Of a stretch of DNA of 64,000 bases, positions 23,371 through 36,870 are shown one piece after another. Source of the stretch: Dirofilaria immitis (Eukaryota; Nematoda; Chromadorea; Rhabditida; Onchocercidae). The DNA lies in the NCBI GenBank assembly GCA_024305405.1, contig JAKNDB010000065.1:558001-622000 (forward strand), given 5' to 3'. Both the position numbers and the translations under genes were made by a program. Position 1 is the first letter of the stretch. Every line of letters begins with the position of its first letter. The notes under the pieces are model-generated. The model had not been told where the DNA came from. It saw only the letters and a list, made by a program, of their open reading frames with translations, and ran no database searches.

Positions 23371-24511
23371 TTATGCAATGCAATCTTTCAACTGAATCTT
23401 TGTGCATGTTTTATGTTTTAGCAAATTGTCATTTCGATTAAACTCCGTACCGCTTGCATCGCAATTGAATGCTTTATCGTCTATATGTATTTGATATTGT
23501 CTTTTGAGATTGCTGTGATCACTGAATTCCTTACCGCATATACCGCACTCGAACGGTGTGTTTCCTGTATGTATTCGTCGATGTATTTTCAGATTGCTGC
23601 GGTAACTGAATTCATTAAAGCATATATCGCATCTGAATGGTTTCTCGCCTATGCTTTCGATAATGTGATTAGTGATATCTCATGATACGGAATCCTTTAA
23701 AGCATATATCGCACTCAAATGGTTTCTCATCTGTATGCAATCGACGATGCTTTTTCAGATTGCTGATTCTATTAAATTCTTTACTGCATACATCGCAATT
23801 TAATTTTTCTCGGCTTGCATGTGTCCTATTATATTCATTTAAATTCAATTGATTATTTACTCCTTCCCGAATTGATGAATCGTTTGCACTTGAAATCTGA
23901 AAATGTTTCATTTTTATATTTAAGTGATTTGATGATTATTTTCCTGATATTTTTGAGGAGTCTCAATAATCCAATTTAATTCTATTAATATCAGCATACG
24001 CAGCGTAAAATCTTTGAATAAAAATGCTTCTTAATTATTGCTATCCCTTTTAGGAATAATAACAAAATTCAAATGGAAGTGAGATGTGTATAAACAAAAA
24101 TGTCGACGAATTGATATCTTCGAAATTATTAGGAAACCAAACTATTTACAACGCTTCAAATTGATATTTAAACGCAACATATTGATTGCTTCGAAAGTAA
24201 CGAGAAGAACTGATTACATAATAGTACAAAGCAGAAAGTTTACAGATATTTAATTTTCTTAGACGGAGCAATAATTTATTCACTTACTGTTACTTGTGGA
24301 ATGCAGGACAGCAACATAAAAAATAATTCGCCATTAGCATACTTATTCCCTGCCAATTTCCACTGATAAACATCAGCGATTGAAGTGCGAAATCTGACGT
24401 AGAATTCTGAAGAATTTTTGGCAAAATATTTGAAAAAGCATATAAATCAAAGGAGAATGAATCGTAGTGAGTAATGAATGCTATACTGATTGAAGAATCA
24501 TTTGGAGACAT
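23371..24511 (-). pseudogene. Degenerate C2H2 zinc-finger gene, copy 1
   Basis: The first exon begins at 24511 (MSPNDSSISIAFITHYDS). The finger exon starts at 23896 after TTTTCAG and runs to TAA at 23371. Fingers in order: NCDVCSKEFNRISNLKKHRR, ECDICFKGFR (then a frame break near 23665-23685), RCDICFNEFSYRSNLKIHRR, ECGICGKEFSDHSNLKRQ and NCDASGTEFNRNDNLLKH. The fourth finger has Gln for a His ligand and the fifth has lost its second Cys. TGEKP-type linkers survive (TDEKPF, IGEKPF, TGNTPF). It was a Cys2His2 nucleic-acid-binding protein. The frame break plus lost ligands point to decay, unlike the error-only lesions of apn-1. Confidence 0.75.
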
Positions 24512-24539
24512 ATTTAAAGTATCCCTAAACTGCGCAATC

Positions 24540-25190
24540 TGTGATCAAATAAATCGTAGCGGCCTTTAATCCTTTTGCAAGCTTTTTTGTCTAAATATGG
24601 CGATTAAAAACGACTCATAGAAAAAAAAGTGAGTTTGAAAGCTTGGTAATCTGGATACTGTAAATATATGATGGAAGAGTAACAAATTTTTCATGGTCTC
24701 ATCGAAAATCATAAGTTTATGCAAATTTGTGCAAAAAAATTATGATTGTTTCTGGATGTAACTAGCAACAGAATGAAATATTTTCGTATAATTTTTTTCA
24801 TTCTGAAAACCATAAAAGCATTAGCAAGAATTATATCAATCAAATTTCCACCAAATATTGATTATTATTTGTTACTGTAGTTTTATTTTATTTTTTATTT
24901 AAGATCAATAATACAAAACATAAAACAACATAAATCATCGCGCAAGAAATAATTTGCTTATAAATTTATAATCATATCATTTTAATTCAAATTCAAGGAC
25001 TCATTAATTACTACACATCATTTTGTTATTAACATTGCACTAATATACTACATTAATTTAATGAAATACATCAAAGTAAAGTGGGAATGTTGGAAACCTA
25101 TTTGTCATTAGTATTTTTTCTAATATTATTGGGTTTTTTACAGCAGAAATTTTGTCTAAAACTCTGAGAGTGTGACTGATGAATGCAAAT
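24540..25190 (-). repeat. Dispersed repeat E, copy 1
   Basis: Upstream flank of zinc-finger copy 1. The same order of blocks (AAGCTTTTTTGTCTAAATA, AGTGAGTTT..AAGCTTGGTAA, TTTCATGGTCTCATCGAAAA, CATTAATTACTA..CATCATTT, CAGAAATTTTGTCTAA) occurs at 36040-36870 in the same orientation. Its first part also occurs inverted at 26060-26500 and 27010-27345. Confidence 0.7.
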
Positions 25191-25557
25191 AAATTACGTT
25201 CTTCTGAAAGTGTTCAAAACAGCCTCATATACAAGAAATGTATAAAGATTACTACGCATGAAGTAGGAAATGTTTCGTATTTCTATAGATTTCTTATTTT
25301 TATTTATGACATCAAGCAAATTAAATTTTTATGCTGTATTGATGTATATTGAATTGTTAAAGTATATGTAGCATAAAAACAGATGCCGATGTACTAGCGA
25401 GAGCTTTAACCTACTGCGAACGAGAAGATATTTTAATATAACAAGGCATTAACTCTTGTTACAAACATCGACGTTGAAGAAATTTTGGAAAAAAATTTTC
25501 GGATTGAATGATTTGAAGCATTCATTTATTTTTTCATACAACTATCAGAAAAAATAA

Positions 25558-25995
25558 TATAATCGTCGTGATTGAATTGCAAAAATATTTTCATACTATC
25601 GAGAATATTTTTTGCACTAGTTAAGCTTATTAGATTTCCAAATTTCATTTTAATATTTTCATTATTTCTAGTATGATTTTGTTTCATGACATCTATCGAA
25701 AATTTATCAAATTTTGTATTGAAAAAATTACACTATAGTTAAGTAAATTAATTCGGATATTAATTTTTTTTTGACAAATGCTTTAAATTTTACAAATTTA
25801 TGTATATAATTTTCAATTTTCGCATTTTAATTTACCATTCCTTTTATCATATCTCTGATTTATGCATTTCATTTAATTTTTGCAGAAATTTTAATAATTA
25901 TATTGTAAGAAAGATTTACACAATTCACTAAAGCAAGCATAGGATCAACAGCTCAGAACATGATTAAGAAATGCAAAAGCATAGTAAATTATGTT
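25558..25995 (+). repeat. Inverted repeat F, arm 1 (pairs with 32375-32840)
   Basis: Reverse complement of 32375-32840 with only scattered differences and small indels. Recognisable blocks include GTATGATTTTGTTTCATGAC and TTACCATTCCTTTTATCATA. No coding sequence. Confidence 0.85.
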
Positions 25996-26059
25996 GCAGA
26001 ATATGTATCACAAAAAAAAAGCACTAAAATTGGGTTTAGATCTTTTAAGACCTGTGATG

Positions 26060-26500
26060 GCAAAAATGGAATGGGTAAACCAGATGAATATTTTTGAATG
26101 CAACTTTATACGATATTTCATTTTGTTATGTATGTGAAACACGAACAATGAATAAAATTCAGTAATCGAAACTAATTATTTCGAAACCAAAATGAATGAA
26201 ACGAAGAGGCGAGCGATAGTATATTTTTATTAATTTCTAGAAATCGATTTTTTTATTTTTAAGAAAGAAAGGAATTAAATAACAATAGTTTTATTTGTTT
26301 AAATTTACATAAACCTATGATTTTTAATGAGTTCATGAAAAATTTATTATTATTCCACAAAATATTTACAGTTTTCAGATTACCAAGCTTTTCAAACTCA
26401 CTTTTTTTTTATGAATCATTTTTAATCGCCATATTCAGACAAAAAAGCTTGCATAATTATGCAAAAGGATTAAAAGCTCTGCGATTTACTTGATCATAGA
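26060..26500 (+). repeat. Dispersed repeat E, inverted copy 2
   Basis: Contains TTATTTCGAAACCAAAATGA, CAGATTACCAAGCTTTTCAA and CGCCATATTCAGACAAAAAA, the reverse complement of the repeat at 24540-25190. It is also directly repeated at 27010-27345. Confidence 0.7.
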
Positions 26501-26523
26501 TCGCATACTTACAGGAATACTTT

Positions 26524-26720
26524 ATATATGTCTCCAAATGGTTCTCCAATCAGTATAACATTCTTCACTCACTGCAATTCATTATCCTTTGATTTATATA
26601 TTTTGATTTATATGCATTCTTCTTAGATTTATATTTTTCCAGAATTTTACGTCACATTTCATTCTTCAATCGTTGCTGTTTATCAGTGGAAATGTATCTT
26701 TGTACGACTATGTTATTTTT
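26524..26720 (+). pseudogene. Inverted relic of the zinc-finger gene first exon
   Basis: ATGTCTCCAAATGGTTCTCC reads MSPNGSPISITFFTH, aligning with MSPNDSSISIAFITH at 24511 in opposite orientation. The frame soon fails. With repeat E copy 2 it shows that the 5' end and upstream flank of the zinc-finger gene were copied in reverse about 2 kb away. Confidence 0.65.
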
Positions 26721-27009
26721 TTTTTGCAAAGCAATCAACGTACTGCGCTTAAGCTGTCTATTTTGCAGCATTAAAAATATACTAATGTGATATTGATAAT
26801 GCGAATGATTAGTGAGGTCATTAAATTTACATCAAAATGATATGACATGATGGTAAATGTGCAGAATATTTCTTGCGTAATTCTCTATGTTGCTTTATGT
26901 TTTCTACTGCTGAACTTTATTGAACTAATTACTTCTCAAACAAAAAAAAACCGTAATAATTGATGATAATCAAAATTTGGTTTATAAAATTATTGCTAAT
27001 GCTAACTAA

Positions 27010-27345
27010 AAAATGAAATGGGTAAATATAAATGAATTACATTGAATGTAACTTTATAGATAGTTCCGTTTGCTGTGTATGTGAATCATTAAAAATGAAT
27101 AAAATATTGTAATCTAAATAAATTATTTCGAAACCAAAATGACTGATATGAAAATTTTTCGGAAAAAGAATTAAGTAATAACATTTTATTCTGTTGCTAG
27201 TCACATCGAAATTACGGCGATAGTTATGATTTTTATTTGCATAAATTTACAAAAACCATGATTTTCTATGATTTTCTATGAAAATATACACAGTACTCAG
27301 ATTACCAAGCTTTTCAAATTCGTTTTTTTTTCATGTGAATCGTTT
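27010..27345 (+). repeat. Dispersed repeat E, copy 3
   Basis: Direct diverged repeat of 26060-26440 (GGGTAAATA.., TATTTCGAAACCAAAATGA, CAGATTACCAAGCTTTTCAA). It ends where the 5-kb duplicated block begins. Confidence 0.65.
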
Positions 27346-27549
27346 TAATTCACAATGTTTCTCAAATTTGCAGGAAATGTTAAATTTTGCTTGAAAATAT
27401 TTAAAATTTTATGAAATTGCTACTATGAATATTATTATATAAGGCGTGAAGTCTGACAAATTTGAATTATTTAATTAGAAACAAAAATGCTGTGATTAAT
27501 GATTACATGTAATATGCAACATCTTTTTAGACCTTAACAGTCTTCAAAT

Positions 27550-28537
27550 ATGACTTTCCACATATGGAAATACTTGGAAATTCAAGTTCTTTTTACATTG
27601 CTATTCATTTTTCTTTGTTCCGTATTAATCAACGGTACACCAATCACTACAACTCCTACAGGTAAATTTAAGGACTTCATTAATCTATTTGATTTAACTA
27701 AGCAAAATCAAATTATTTAGGCGAAATAAACACTGTGGAATGTGATGAAGCTGGCGAATGTTCGAATAGTCAATCCCATAGGGCTAGGAAAAGAATAAAG
27801 CTAGCAGGTAAATCTGAAGGTTTTTCCCATCGATTAATTTAATTTTGTAAAATTAAATAATTTAGGAGATATAAATAGTGACAAATCAAATATATTTGAG
27901 TGTTACGATGAACGCTATTCGGATACGAAATTGACTTAACTATGCGAAATTAAATGATTTAGGTGAAATAAACGCTGTGGAATTTGATGGAGCTGACGAA
28001 TGTTCGAATAATCAATTCCATAGGGCTCGGAAAAGAATAAAGCTAGCAGGTAAATCTGAAGGTTTTTCCAATCGATTAATTTAATTTTGTAAAATTAAAT
28101 AATTTAGGAGATATAAATAGTGACGAATCAAATTTAACTGCGTTATATTTCAAATATATGGCTTGCGCTGTTCCGATACTGGATTCAGTAGGAAAATATC
28201 TTGCAGCTCTCCCCAGCTCTGATTTGCTCCCTGTGCGCATGTTGGTCTTTTACATTCAGTTCATAAATTTATTCATAAATTTTCACTTTCTCCCAATAAT
28301 AACAAAATGATAAGATCAATCTATCATCTGCCATCACTTCTTTCTTTCAACTTTTCGTATTGAAGAAGTAGTAAATCGTTATGCGTATTTGCAACGGAAG
28401 TATTGCTGAGACGGATTAAACCATTGTTTATCAAGGACGGTAACATAACCAATCCAATTGATCGATGGATCTTTCCAACATATGAAACATCTGAAGATAT
28501 TTATAGAGATTTTTTCGTGGTTAATTTTTATTTTTGA
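27550..28537 (+). CDS. Unassigned secreted protein with dibasic cluster, block A copy
   Basis: Exon 1 (27550-27661) codes a signal peptide, MTFHIWKYLEIQVLFTLLFI.., followed by a Thr/Pro stretch (TPITTTPT). Exon 2 (27721-27807) codes GEINTVECDEAGECSNS then a basic site RARKR, a furin-type motif. Exon 3 (from 27866) starts GDINSDKSNIFECYDER and meets TAA at 27937. A second copy of the exon 2-3 module follows (27963-28049 and from 28108), giving GEINAVEFDGADECSNN..RARKR and GDINSDESNLTALYF. A further open segment (about 28366-28537) reads FATEVLLRRIKPLFIKDG and WIFPTYETSEDIYR to TGA. The first junctions are GT..AG in phase; the last one is not certain. I do not recognise the family. It could be a processed secreted peptide. 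Confidence 0.55.
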
Positions 28538-29027
28538 AATTTGCTAAGGCATAGAATTTGATCTTTAATAAAGTCAGCATTTTAATATATTTATTTTAAT
28601 CCATTAAAACTTTATTGATATAAATCTCTTGTATTTTTCTAGTTTCTTACAAATTAAAAAATTTTCAACACAATGACATTATTCTCTCATATTATTGAAA
28701 TCTCATAAATATATTTCATTACGCTACTTGAAATCTGAGTTGCTGGATGTATTCAGAAAACCATGAACTATCAGTATTCAGAAAACCATGAACTATCAGA
28801 AAAAAATTTGATTTAAAAATATAGCTTATTCTAGGTTGCAAAATGGCAATCTCAATTTTCACTCAACGAAAGCAATGATCTGGAATCGATAAAACATAAA
28901 CCAGCGAGCGTCGCATATTTTCATCGATGTCACTCTTACCTTATTCCTCGAATTTCACAAATAAACTGTAAATAATTTCAAGGATTTCTCTCAAATTCTT
29001 AATTACTGATTTATCATTCAATTTGAT

Positions 29028-29219
29028 TTAACTTAAAAATATAAAGTTTCTATTTCGTTTACTTAAATAAACTAAAATGTCACCTCTTCCAGTTGACAAC
29101 ATTTGCAAGTGCGCTTCCAAAGATGCCATATTTTTTCCGAATGCGTACACGCCAAATATCGCTACTGTCAAGGGCGCCATCATTTCGAGGAAGTTGGTTA
29201 CATGTTTTATTAAAAGCAA
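29028..29219 (-). other. Small conserved open frame, block A
   Basis: The minus strand reads MMAPLTVAIFGVYAFGKNM then ASLEAHLQMLSTGR. It stays open in the other copy (40366-40557) with a few amino-acid changes. The plus strand is open over the same stretch in both copies, so coding strand and reality are undecided. No family recognised. Confidence 0.25.
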
Positions 29220-29973
29220 ATTTTTTTCGCTTTTTTATCGAATTCAATTGTTGAGATCAAAACTCTGAACATGAGACGATTAATTCATTTTAGTCGATAT
29301 CCTTCATAATAATAAAATTACTGCATAACACTGAAATGCTTTGATAGAGAAGATCTGAAGTTTTGAAGAGTTGGTTTCATCATCCGCTTTGGAACATTAT
29401 GTTACGCATCATCCTTAGTATCATTATCAGCTTCATTTTATTGGTGACAATTATTACAATTATTATTGAGTTAGAAATGAAAAGCGCAATTTGCAGTGTT
29501 TTATCTGTGAAAATATAGCATAATGCAATGGTCTATCTATTCGCCTGAAATTAATGTTAATAATTTTCAGAAATCACCGCGTTGAATATGAAAGCGAATG
29601 GAAGACTGCAATTGTAATAACTACTGAATATTTTTTTCTAAAATCTTTAAGCATTTATTAATTTTTTAATATTTTTTTAGCAATTCCTATAATTTAAAAG
29701 TATTTTTATTTTCGATAATATTTCATTGCTGAACAAATTGTTCGTATAAGGAAACAAATGGATCGCAATTTTCAGAAGGAAGCGAAATTAGTTTTCATTT
29801 TCTCAAATGTTTCGTGGTCTGAAATGGAATCAGCAATCTCTGGTATTCTTTCGATCAGGAAAAACCGTTCGCTATCTATCATTTATATCAGAACTTATAT
29901 GTATTTTCCTTACATGCCGTAAGTCGATTATTATATGCATTGGAAGATGCATAAATTTTACGATAACTTGCAG

Positions 29974-30762
29974 GAAAGTAATCGGAAAGATATCAGATTT
30001 TGGCGAAAATATTACAAAAGAAATATCAAACCAATTCAGTATAAATAACCAATGCATATCAATTTTCAATATTAGTAATCATAATTTCAGTTACTATTAT
30101 CCATTTTCATCCATAATATTTCACGGTAGCAATGTTGAAGCATCGACGTTTCTTGTGAAAACAAAAGATGAAAAAGAGCTAAGAGAAGAGCTATTGGAAT
30201 GGAAGGTTTCACTTATTTTTATTCTTATACTTTGCTTGTTCAGTTTAATTCTGTTCAATTTCGTTGACCTAAATTGATTATAACTATCAAACAGGTTGTG
30301 TTCAGCAAAATCATTGTTATATTAATTAATTTAATTTGTCAACTGTTATTAGGTTACTTTGTGAAATTCTTTTATTTTCTTTCTAATTTATAAGTGTTTA
30401 CTATCGGTTTCGCGTACATTCTTCCAATCATTTCATTTTACAGCGTGGATTAGATTTCCTTCAAAGCCATAATATTATCGCATTTTATTTCATGGAGAAT
30501 AGGATGATAACAACCAATGGAAAGATATTTAGGTTTGGAAGATTCAATTTTTTTGGTGTTTCTAGTGCATTGCTTGAAATCTCATAACTTTATTTCCAGG
30601 GAGATATTCAATACTGAACCGTTTTCCGTGCGGTTTTATAAATATTGGTTTAAAGATGTCGGTTTAGTTCATCTCAATTCTACAACGAGTTCTTTGAATG
30701 ATGGTTCAGTGTTTGCAATAATTGGGTTCAAGAAATATTGGCCTTACACTGTTGAAAATTGA
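29974..30762 (+). CDS. Unassigned protein, 3' four exons, block A copy
   Basis: Four exons with consistent phases: 29974-30038, 30091-30205, 30444-30532, 30600-30762 (432 nt, 143 codons plus stop). The product reads ESNRKDIRFWRKYYKRN, HYYYPFSSIIFHGSNVEAS, KTKDEKELREELLEWK, GLDFLQSHNIIAFYF, FNTEPFSVRFYKYWF, VGLVHLNSTTSSLNDGS and ends KKYWPYTVEN. The same exon borders and open frames exist in block B, which supports the model. Upstream exons are probable (a GTAAGT donor lies near 29930), but two frames are open there and I cannot choose. No family, signal or catalytic motif recognised; aromatic and Lys rich. Confidence 0.5.
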
Positions 30763-31774
30763 ATTTTCCAAATTGTTAATAAAAAATACTGTACAATTTT
30801 TCCGTCAACAAATTATTTCTAAAGAAATTAAAGTTATTATTCAAGGTAGAAAGAAAGCCATAATATATCATAAATAAAATGACAAAATTGCGACACTTAA
30901 AAATTTGAAAATAGAAGTTTATTGAAGTATGCCGAAAAACTTTATAATAAAAACATTTTTATTATATTTAAAATGTATGAACAATTCAAATTTTATTTCA
31001 TTTAAAAAGATATTGAATGAAATATCGAAAAAGAAAGCATAAAATAATAATAAAATGTCGAAATTTAAAACATAAATTTGTCGACTGTTAAATTATACAA
31101 AGTGTTTAACTATCTATTTTTATAATATATAAATTATTTTGAATTTAAGAAATCGAATCCTAAAGATTTTGAAAGTTGGCCAGCTGGCCTGAGTTTGAGA
31201 GCACAATTTGTCTTGTTAGAGAGTTCATTGAGAAATTTTTTTACAACTATATGGAAAATTTCTTACAAATATTTTATTTCTTAATTTTACAGCTATAAAT
31301 GTAAGCACTGAAATATAATTATAAGCTAATTTTATCTACTTCATATACGTATACATTATTTTAACAATTAGTTTATATTTAATAAATTTTTTCAACTTTT
31401 TTTCAACATTTCAACTAATCCTAATCAAATCAAATATACCCTAATTTTTCGCCAAACTTATCGCTCATCGCAATGAATTGAATATTCTTCAGTAAATAAC
31501 CCACTAGATGAAATTCCAATTAATAATTTTTCACATGATAGTAATTAAACCTACGTTAAATAATTTTGTTCACTTGATATAATATTGATTGATCATTTCT
31601 TTTATATTCCTTATTTTCTTTTTTAAGAATCCATTCCAGAAGTCGATTACTGTAATATAACGAGCTTTTGAAATGGTTGATTTTCATCATCAAAGAAAGC
31701 CATTTTTCAAAGTAGATTTTGCGATATTTCATTATTTCTTTGTAAGAAAAGGTTTTGAAAATGTTACAGATAAA

Positions 31775-31925
31775 TATGAAGAAACTCGATGTGAGCAATT
31801 TCATTTTAACGATTTCAAATATCATCGTATTAGCAAATGTTGCCATCATTTGTAGCAATCATCTTATAAGAGAGAAATATAAATATTATATCACAATGAT
31901 CAATGAGCAAAAAGTGCTTTTTTGA
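31775..31925 (+). CDS. Short signal-anchor protein start, block A copy
   Basis: After a TTACAG acceptor, ATG begins MKKLDVSNFILTISNIIVLA, a hydrophobic N-terminal segment, then REKYKYYITMINEQKV. Here the frame ends at TGA after KVLF because of one extra T; the block B copy stays open for six more residues up to a GTAATA donor. Probably the first exon of a membrane or secreted protein whose remaining exons I cannot find. Family unknown. Confidence 0.35.
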
Positions 31926-32374
31926 CAATAATATTTTCCAGTGGTAATACTTTTTTTCCAATTGTTTTAATGTGATTATTCATCAGCAGTTAACAAATAA
32001 CACAAACAAATAATTTGATAAACTAAAATTAAGTTAGATAAAATGATGCCATTTATAATCAATGACAATTTAAGTAGATCTGAAATCATATTATTTATGA
32101 CATTTGGGTCAGCAATGTATTTGATATGAGACTATCTGATTCACCTGAATTTTTGATGTTTGCCTTTCCCAAGTGAAATTATACCCAAATTATACAGTGA
32201 AATGATAAAATATTTATTCAAAACTTAGTTGGGAAAAGAAATCAAATTCCATATACTTAAGTTCACATAAGTTTAATTTAGATATTTTAAGATTTAGATT
32301 TTCTATATTTCTCAAAAATATATATACTTCGAAAATTTCGTGAGGTTAGCAACTTCTGAGTCAATATATTCTGT

Positions 32375-32840
32375 TACATAATCTGCTATGCCTTTGCATT
32401 GCTTAATCATATTCTGAGCTGTTGATCAAATAATAGCATTTTGTTAATTCATGCAGAAGGCTTGCTTTAGTGAATTGTGTAAATCTTTCTTATAATATAA
32501 TTATTAAAATTTCTGCAAAAATTAAATGCAATGCATAAGTCAGAGATATTATAAAAGGAATGGTAAATTAGAATGCGAAAATTGAAAATTATATACATAA
32601 ATTTGTAAAATTTAGAGCATTTGTCAAAAAAATTAATATCCGAATTAATTTACTTAACTATAGTGTAATTTTTTCAATACAAAATTTGATAAATTTTCGA
32701 TAGATGTCATGAAACAAAATCATACTAGAAATAATGAAAATATTAAAATGAAATTTGGAAATCTAATAAACTTAACTAGTGCACAAAATATTCTTGAGTG
32801 TATGAAAATATTTTTGCAATTGAATTATGACGATTATAGT
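32375..32840 (-). repeat. Inverted repeat F, arm 2
   Basis: Reverse complement of 25558-25995. It starts just to the right of block A, so the two arms bracket block A and the DNA before it. Confidence 0.85.
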
Positions 32841-33713
32841 ATTTTCATTATTTCTGATACACGATTTGCATAGATTACTTAAGAGACACCTTGATAACAT
32901 AGATGTAGCTAAAGCAAGAAATAACAATTTCCTGAACATAGCAATACCTCCTTACTTACGTTACTACACTTTTTTCTTATTCGCAAAGATTAGACATAAT
33001 CTTTATTTTTACTTCTTTTCGCACCCTTCGATTTGAACTATTTCCTTTTCTTTATCTTTATCTCTTAAAAAGATTATGTTAGTTCTGCAACATAAAGAAT
33101 TCATTATACAAAAAATCACTTCCTAAATTAAAGGACACATCACCTTATAACGCGATGTATTAGTTGTTCAGTATTTAAATTATGCAGAGAATATAATTCT
33201 TTCGTATACAATGGTTCTCACATCTATCAGCTAAATTGTAAACAACTAACTAATTTATATATATATTCTTAAGATCCGCTCTGATAATTATTCGCAGAAA
33301 TGTTAAAGAGTTAAAATAGAAGCACTTTTGTTTTTGAAAATCTTTAAGAAAAAAATGAAATGAGAGAAATCGAAAAATCCAAATTAAAATTAACATGAAA
33401 GACTGTTGCTAACATTTAATCAAGGAGAAAGGCATAACGTTTAGGTTTTTGTAAAATATAAAAAATACTTAAGCAATTAAATATGATTCCAATGCCAGAG
33501 AAGTCGCTTCATTCATAATAAAAATGATTGAAATGGAATAATTAATTGTACTAAAAGAATTAATTACTTATATTTGCTCTCTTTGCTCTTTGTTTAATTC
33601 TTAAAATTGGTTAAGTTATCTCATGAGTTATCACGAAAGAATTTTGCCGAGAAAGGAAAATGAAAAATAAGTGATAATTATTTAGATGATGATGATGATG
33701 TTTTGTTCTATTA
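32841..33713. other. AT-rich stretch, no gene seen
   Basis: A short open frame from 32827 begins in the end of repeat F. No supported gene. Confidence 0.5.
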
Positions 33714-33882
33714 TATCTGACAATATATCACCATACAAGTTCTCAGTTACTATAACATCGAATTTCTCAGGTTCTGCAGCAACACCTACAATTCCAATAT
33801 CAACTATATAATGTTCCTGCTTTACATCCAGATATTCTTTTGCAATACGATCAAATGTTGCATTAAAAGCGCCATCTGTCAT
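33714..33882 (-). pseudogene. icd: Wolbachia-like isocitrate dehydrogenase fragment
   Basis: The minus strand reads MTDGAFNATFDRIAKEY, QEHYIVDIG and FDVIVTENLYGDILSDI, then runs into an ATC/ATT repeat. This is the stretch of the isocitrate/isopropylmalate dehydrogenase fold covering the MTDGxF segment, the metal-binding region and NLYGDILSD. The wording (DVIVTENLYGDILSD, YIVDI) is bacterial rather than that of animal IDH3 subunits (VMPNLYGDILSDL, YLDT). The fragment is about 56 codons with stop codons or junk on both sides. With ssb and pdxH nearby, a Wolbachia origin is the best inference. A short exon of a diverged nematode gene is the alternative, since a CAG precedes it. Confidence 0.65.
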
Positions 33883-34379
33883 CTGCTAAGTATGTCATAA
33901 AAGATGAAATAAGTAGACAATCATTATTTATTCTTTTGGTATCTTTTTATTCTGTGCTAATGTTAATGGAAAATAAATGTGCTACATCTTTTAAGGGCTT
34001 TTGATCTTTTTGTTATTTTGGCTTAATTTTTCAATGTAAAATTTATGCAACCTGTTATAGTTATGAAACTGATGGATTAAAGGATAAAAGTCAAAATTGA
34101 ACTGTTCGTTAATTTAACATTTCATATGATAATTTCCTTAGCTTTCTTATTAATATTTATAAAGGAAAATGATATTCTAATGCGCAGTAGCATTGATTAA
34201 AGAAAAAATTTAATTTATGGTATCATTTCTTATTTAATCACCATTAACTTAAAATACTAAAATATAAGGTAGCAATAAATATTTTTAAGGAAACGAAAAG
34301 AATTTCATCAATGGTTGATGCATTAGTTATTGTGAGGATTCAATTAAACATAAATAAAGCATAAAAGGTGAAACATTGT
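33883..34379. other. AT-rich stretch, no gene seen
   Basis: No exon recognised between the icd fragment and zinc-finger copy 2. Confidence 0.5.
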
Positions 34380-36010
<1,631 letters not shown>

Positions 36011-36039
36011 TTTTAAGATCAGTGATCAAATAAATCGCA

Positions 36040-36870
36040 ATGCTTTTAATCCTTTTACGTAACTATGCAAGCTTTTTTTGTCTAAATATAGTTATTAAAA
36101 ACGATTAATAGAAAAAAAGTGAGTTTAAAAAGCTTGGTAAACTGAATACTGCAAATTTTTTGTGGAATAATGATAAATCTTTCATGATCTCATCGAAAAT
36201 CATAAGTTTATGTAAATTTATGCAAATAAAAGTCATGAGTATTTCTGTAAATTCATTGTAACTATTAACAGAATAAAATACTGTTATTTAATTTCTTTCT
36301 TTCTGGAAAATAGAAAAATCGATTTCTGGAAATTAATGAAAGATATGCTGTTGTAACAGATAACGAAACTATCACTTGCCTCGCCGTTTCAGTCATTTTG
36401 GCTTCCAAATAATTTCAATTACTACATTTTATTCATTTTTCGTGCTCCAAATGGATGGCAACTGAAATTTCGTATAAAATTGCATTCAAGAAAATTCATC
36501 TAGGTTTATCCATTTCATACTTGATTCATCATTAGCATAAATTTTATTAATTAAACTTCCATCAAATTTTGATTATTATAAATTATTGCAGCTTTTTGTT
36601 AATGCAAAGCATGCAGGAACATAAACGATTGTGCAAGAAATATTTTGCTTATACATTTATAATCATATCACTCTAACGTAAATTCAAAGACATCATTAAT
36701 TACTATTCATCATTTCATTATTTTCAATGAATTGATATATTATTTAAATTTTATGAAATGCATCAATGTAAATCCAAAATATCGAAAACATATTTATTAT
36801 TAATATTTACTCTAATAAATATAAAGTTTTTTGTAACAGAAATTTTGTCTAACACTTTGAGAGTACAATT
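36040..36870 (-). repeat. Dispersed repeat E, copy 4
   Basis: Colinear with 24540-25190 upstream of the zinc-finger relic, showing that the older duplication extends beyond the finger genes. Confidence 0.7.

Larger units (their letters stand above)
27346..32324 (+). repeat. Segmental duplication, block A
   Basis: This block is repeated in direct orientation at 38381-43708. Long stretches are identical, with scattered substitutions, short indels, one 242-bp tandem duplication present only here (about 27721-27962) and one LTR insertion present only in the other copy. Edges are sharp: CACAATGTTTCTCAAATTTG on the left, ..TTTCTCAAAAATATATA on the right. Three unassigned plus-strand genes lie inside. 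Confidence 0.92.

Noticed and set aside
29807..30277. 156-residue open frame as a single-exon gene
   Set aside because: The frame is not kept open in the other block, and exon borders with matching phases in both blocks give a better four-exon model that uses only part of it.
31556..31858. 100-residue minus-strand frame, also present at 42955-43242
   Set aside because: It lies antisense to the hydrophobic start of the plus-strand gene; conserved only because the blocks are nearly identical.
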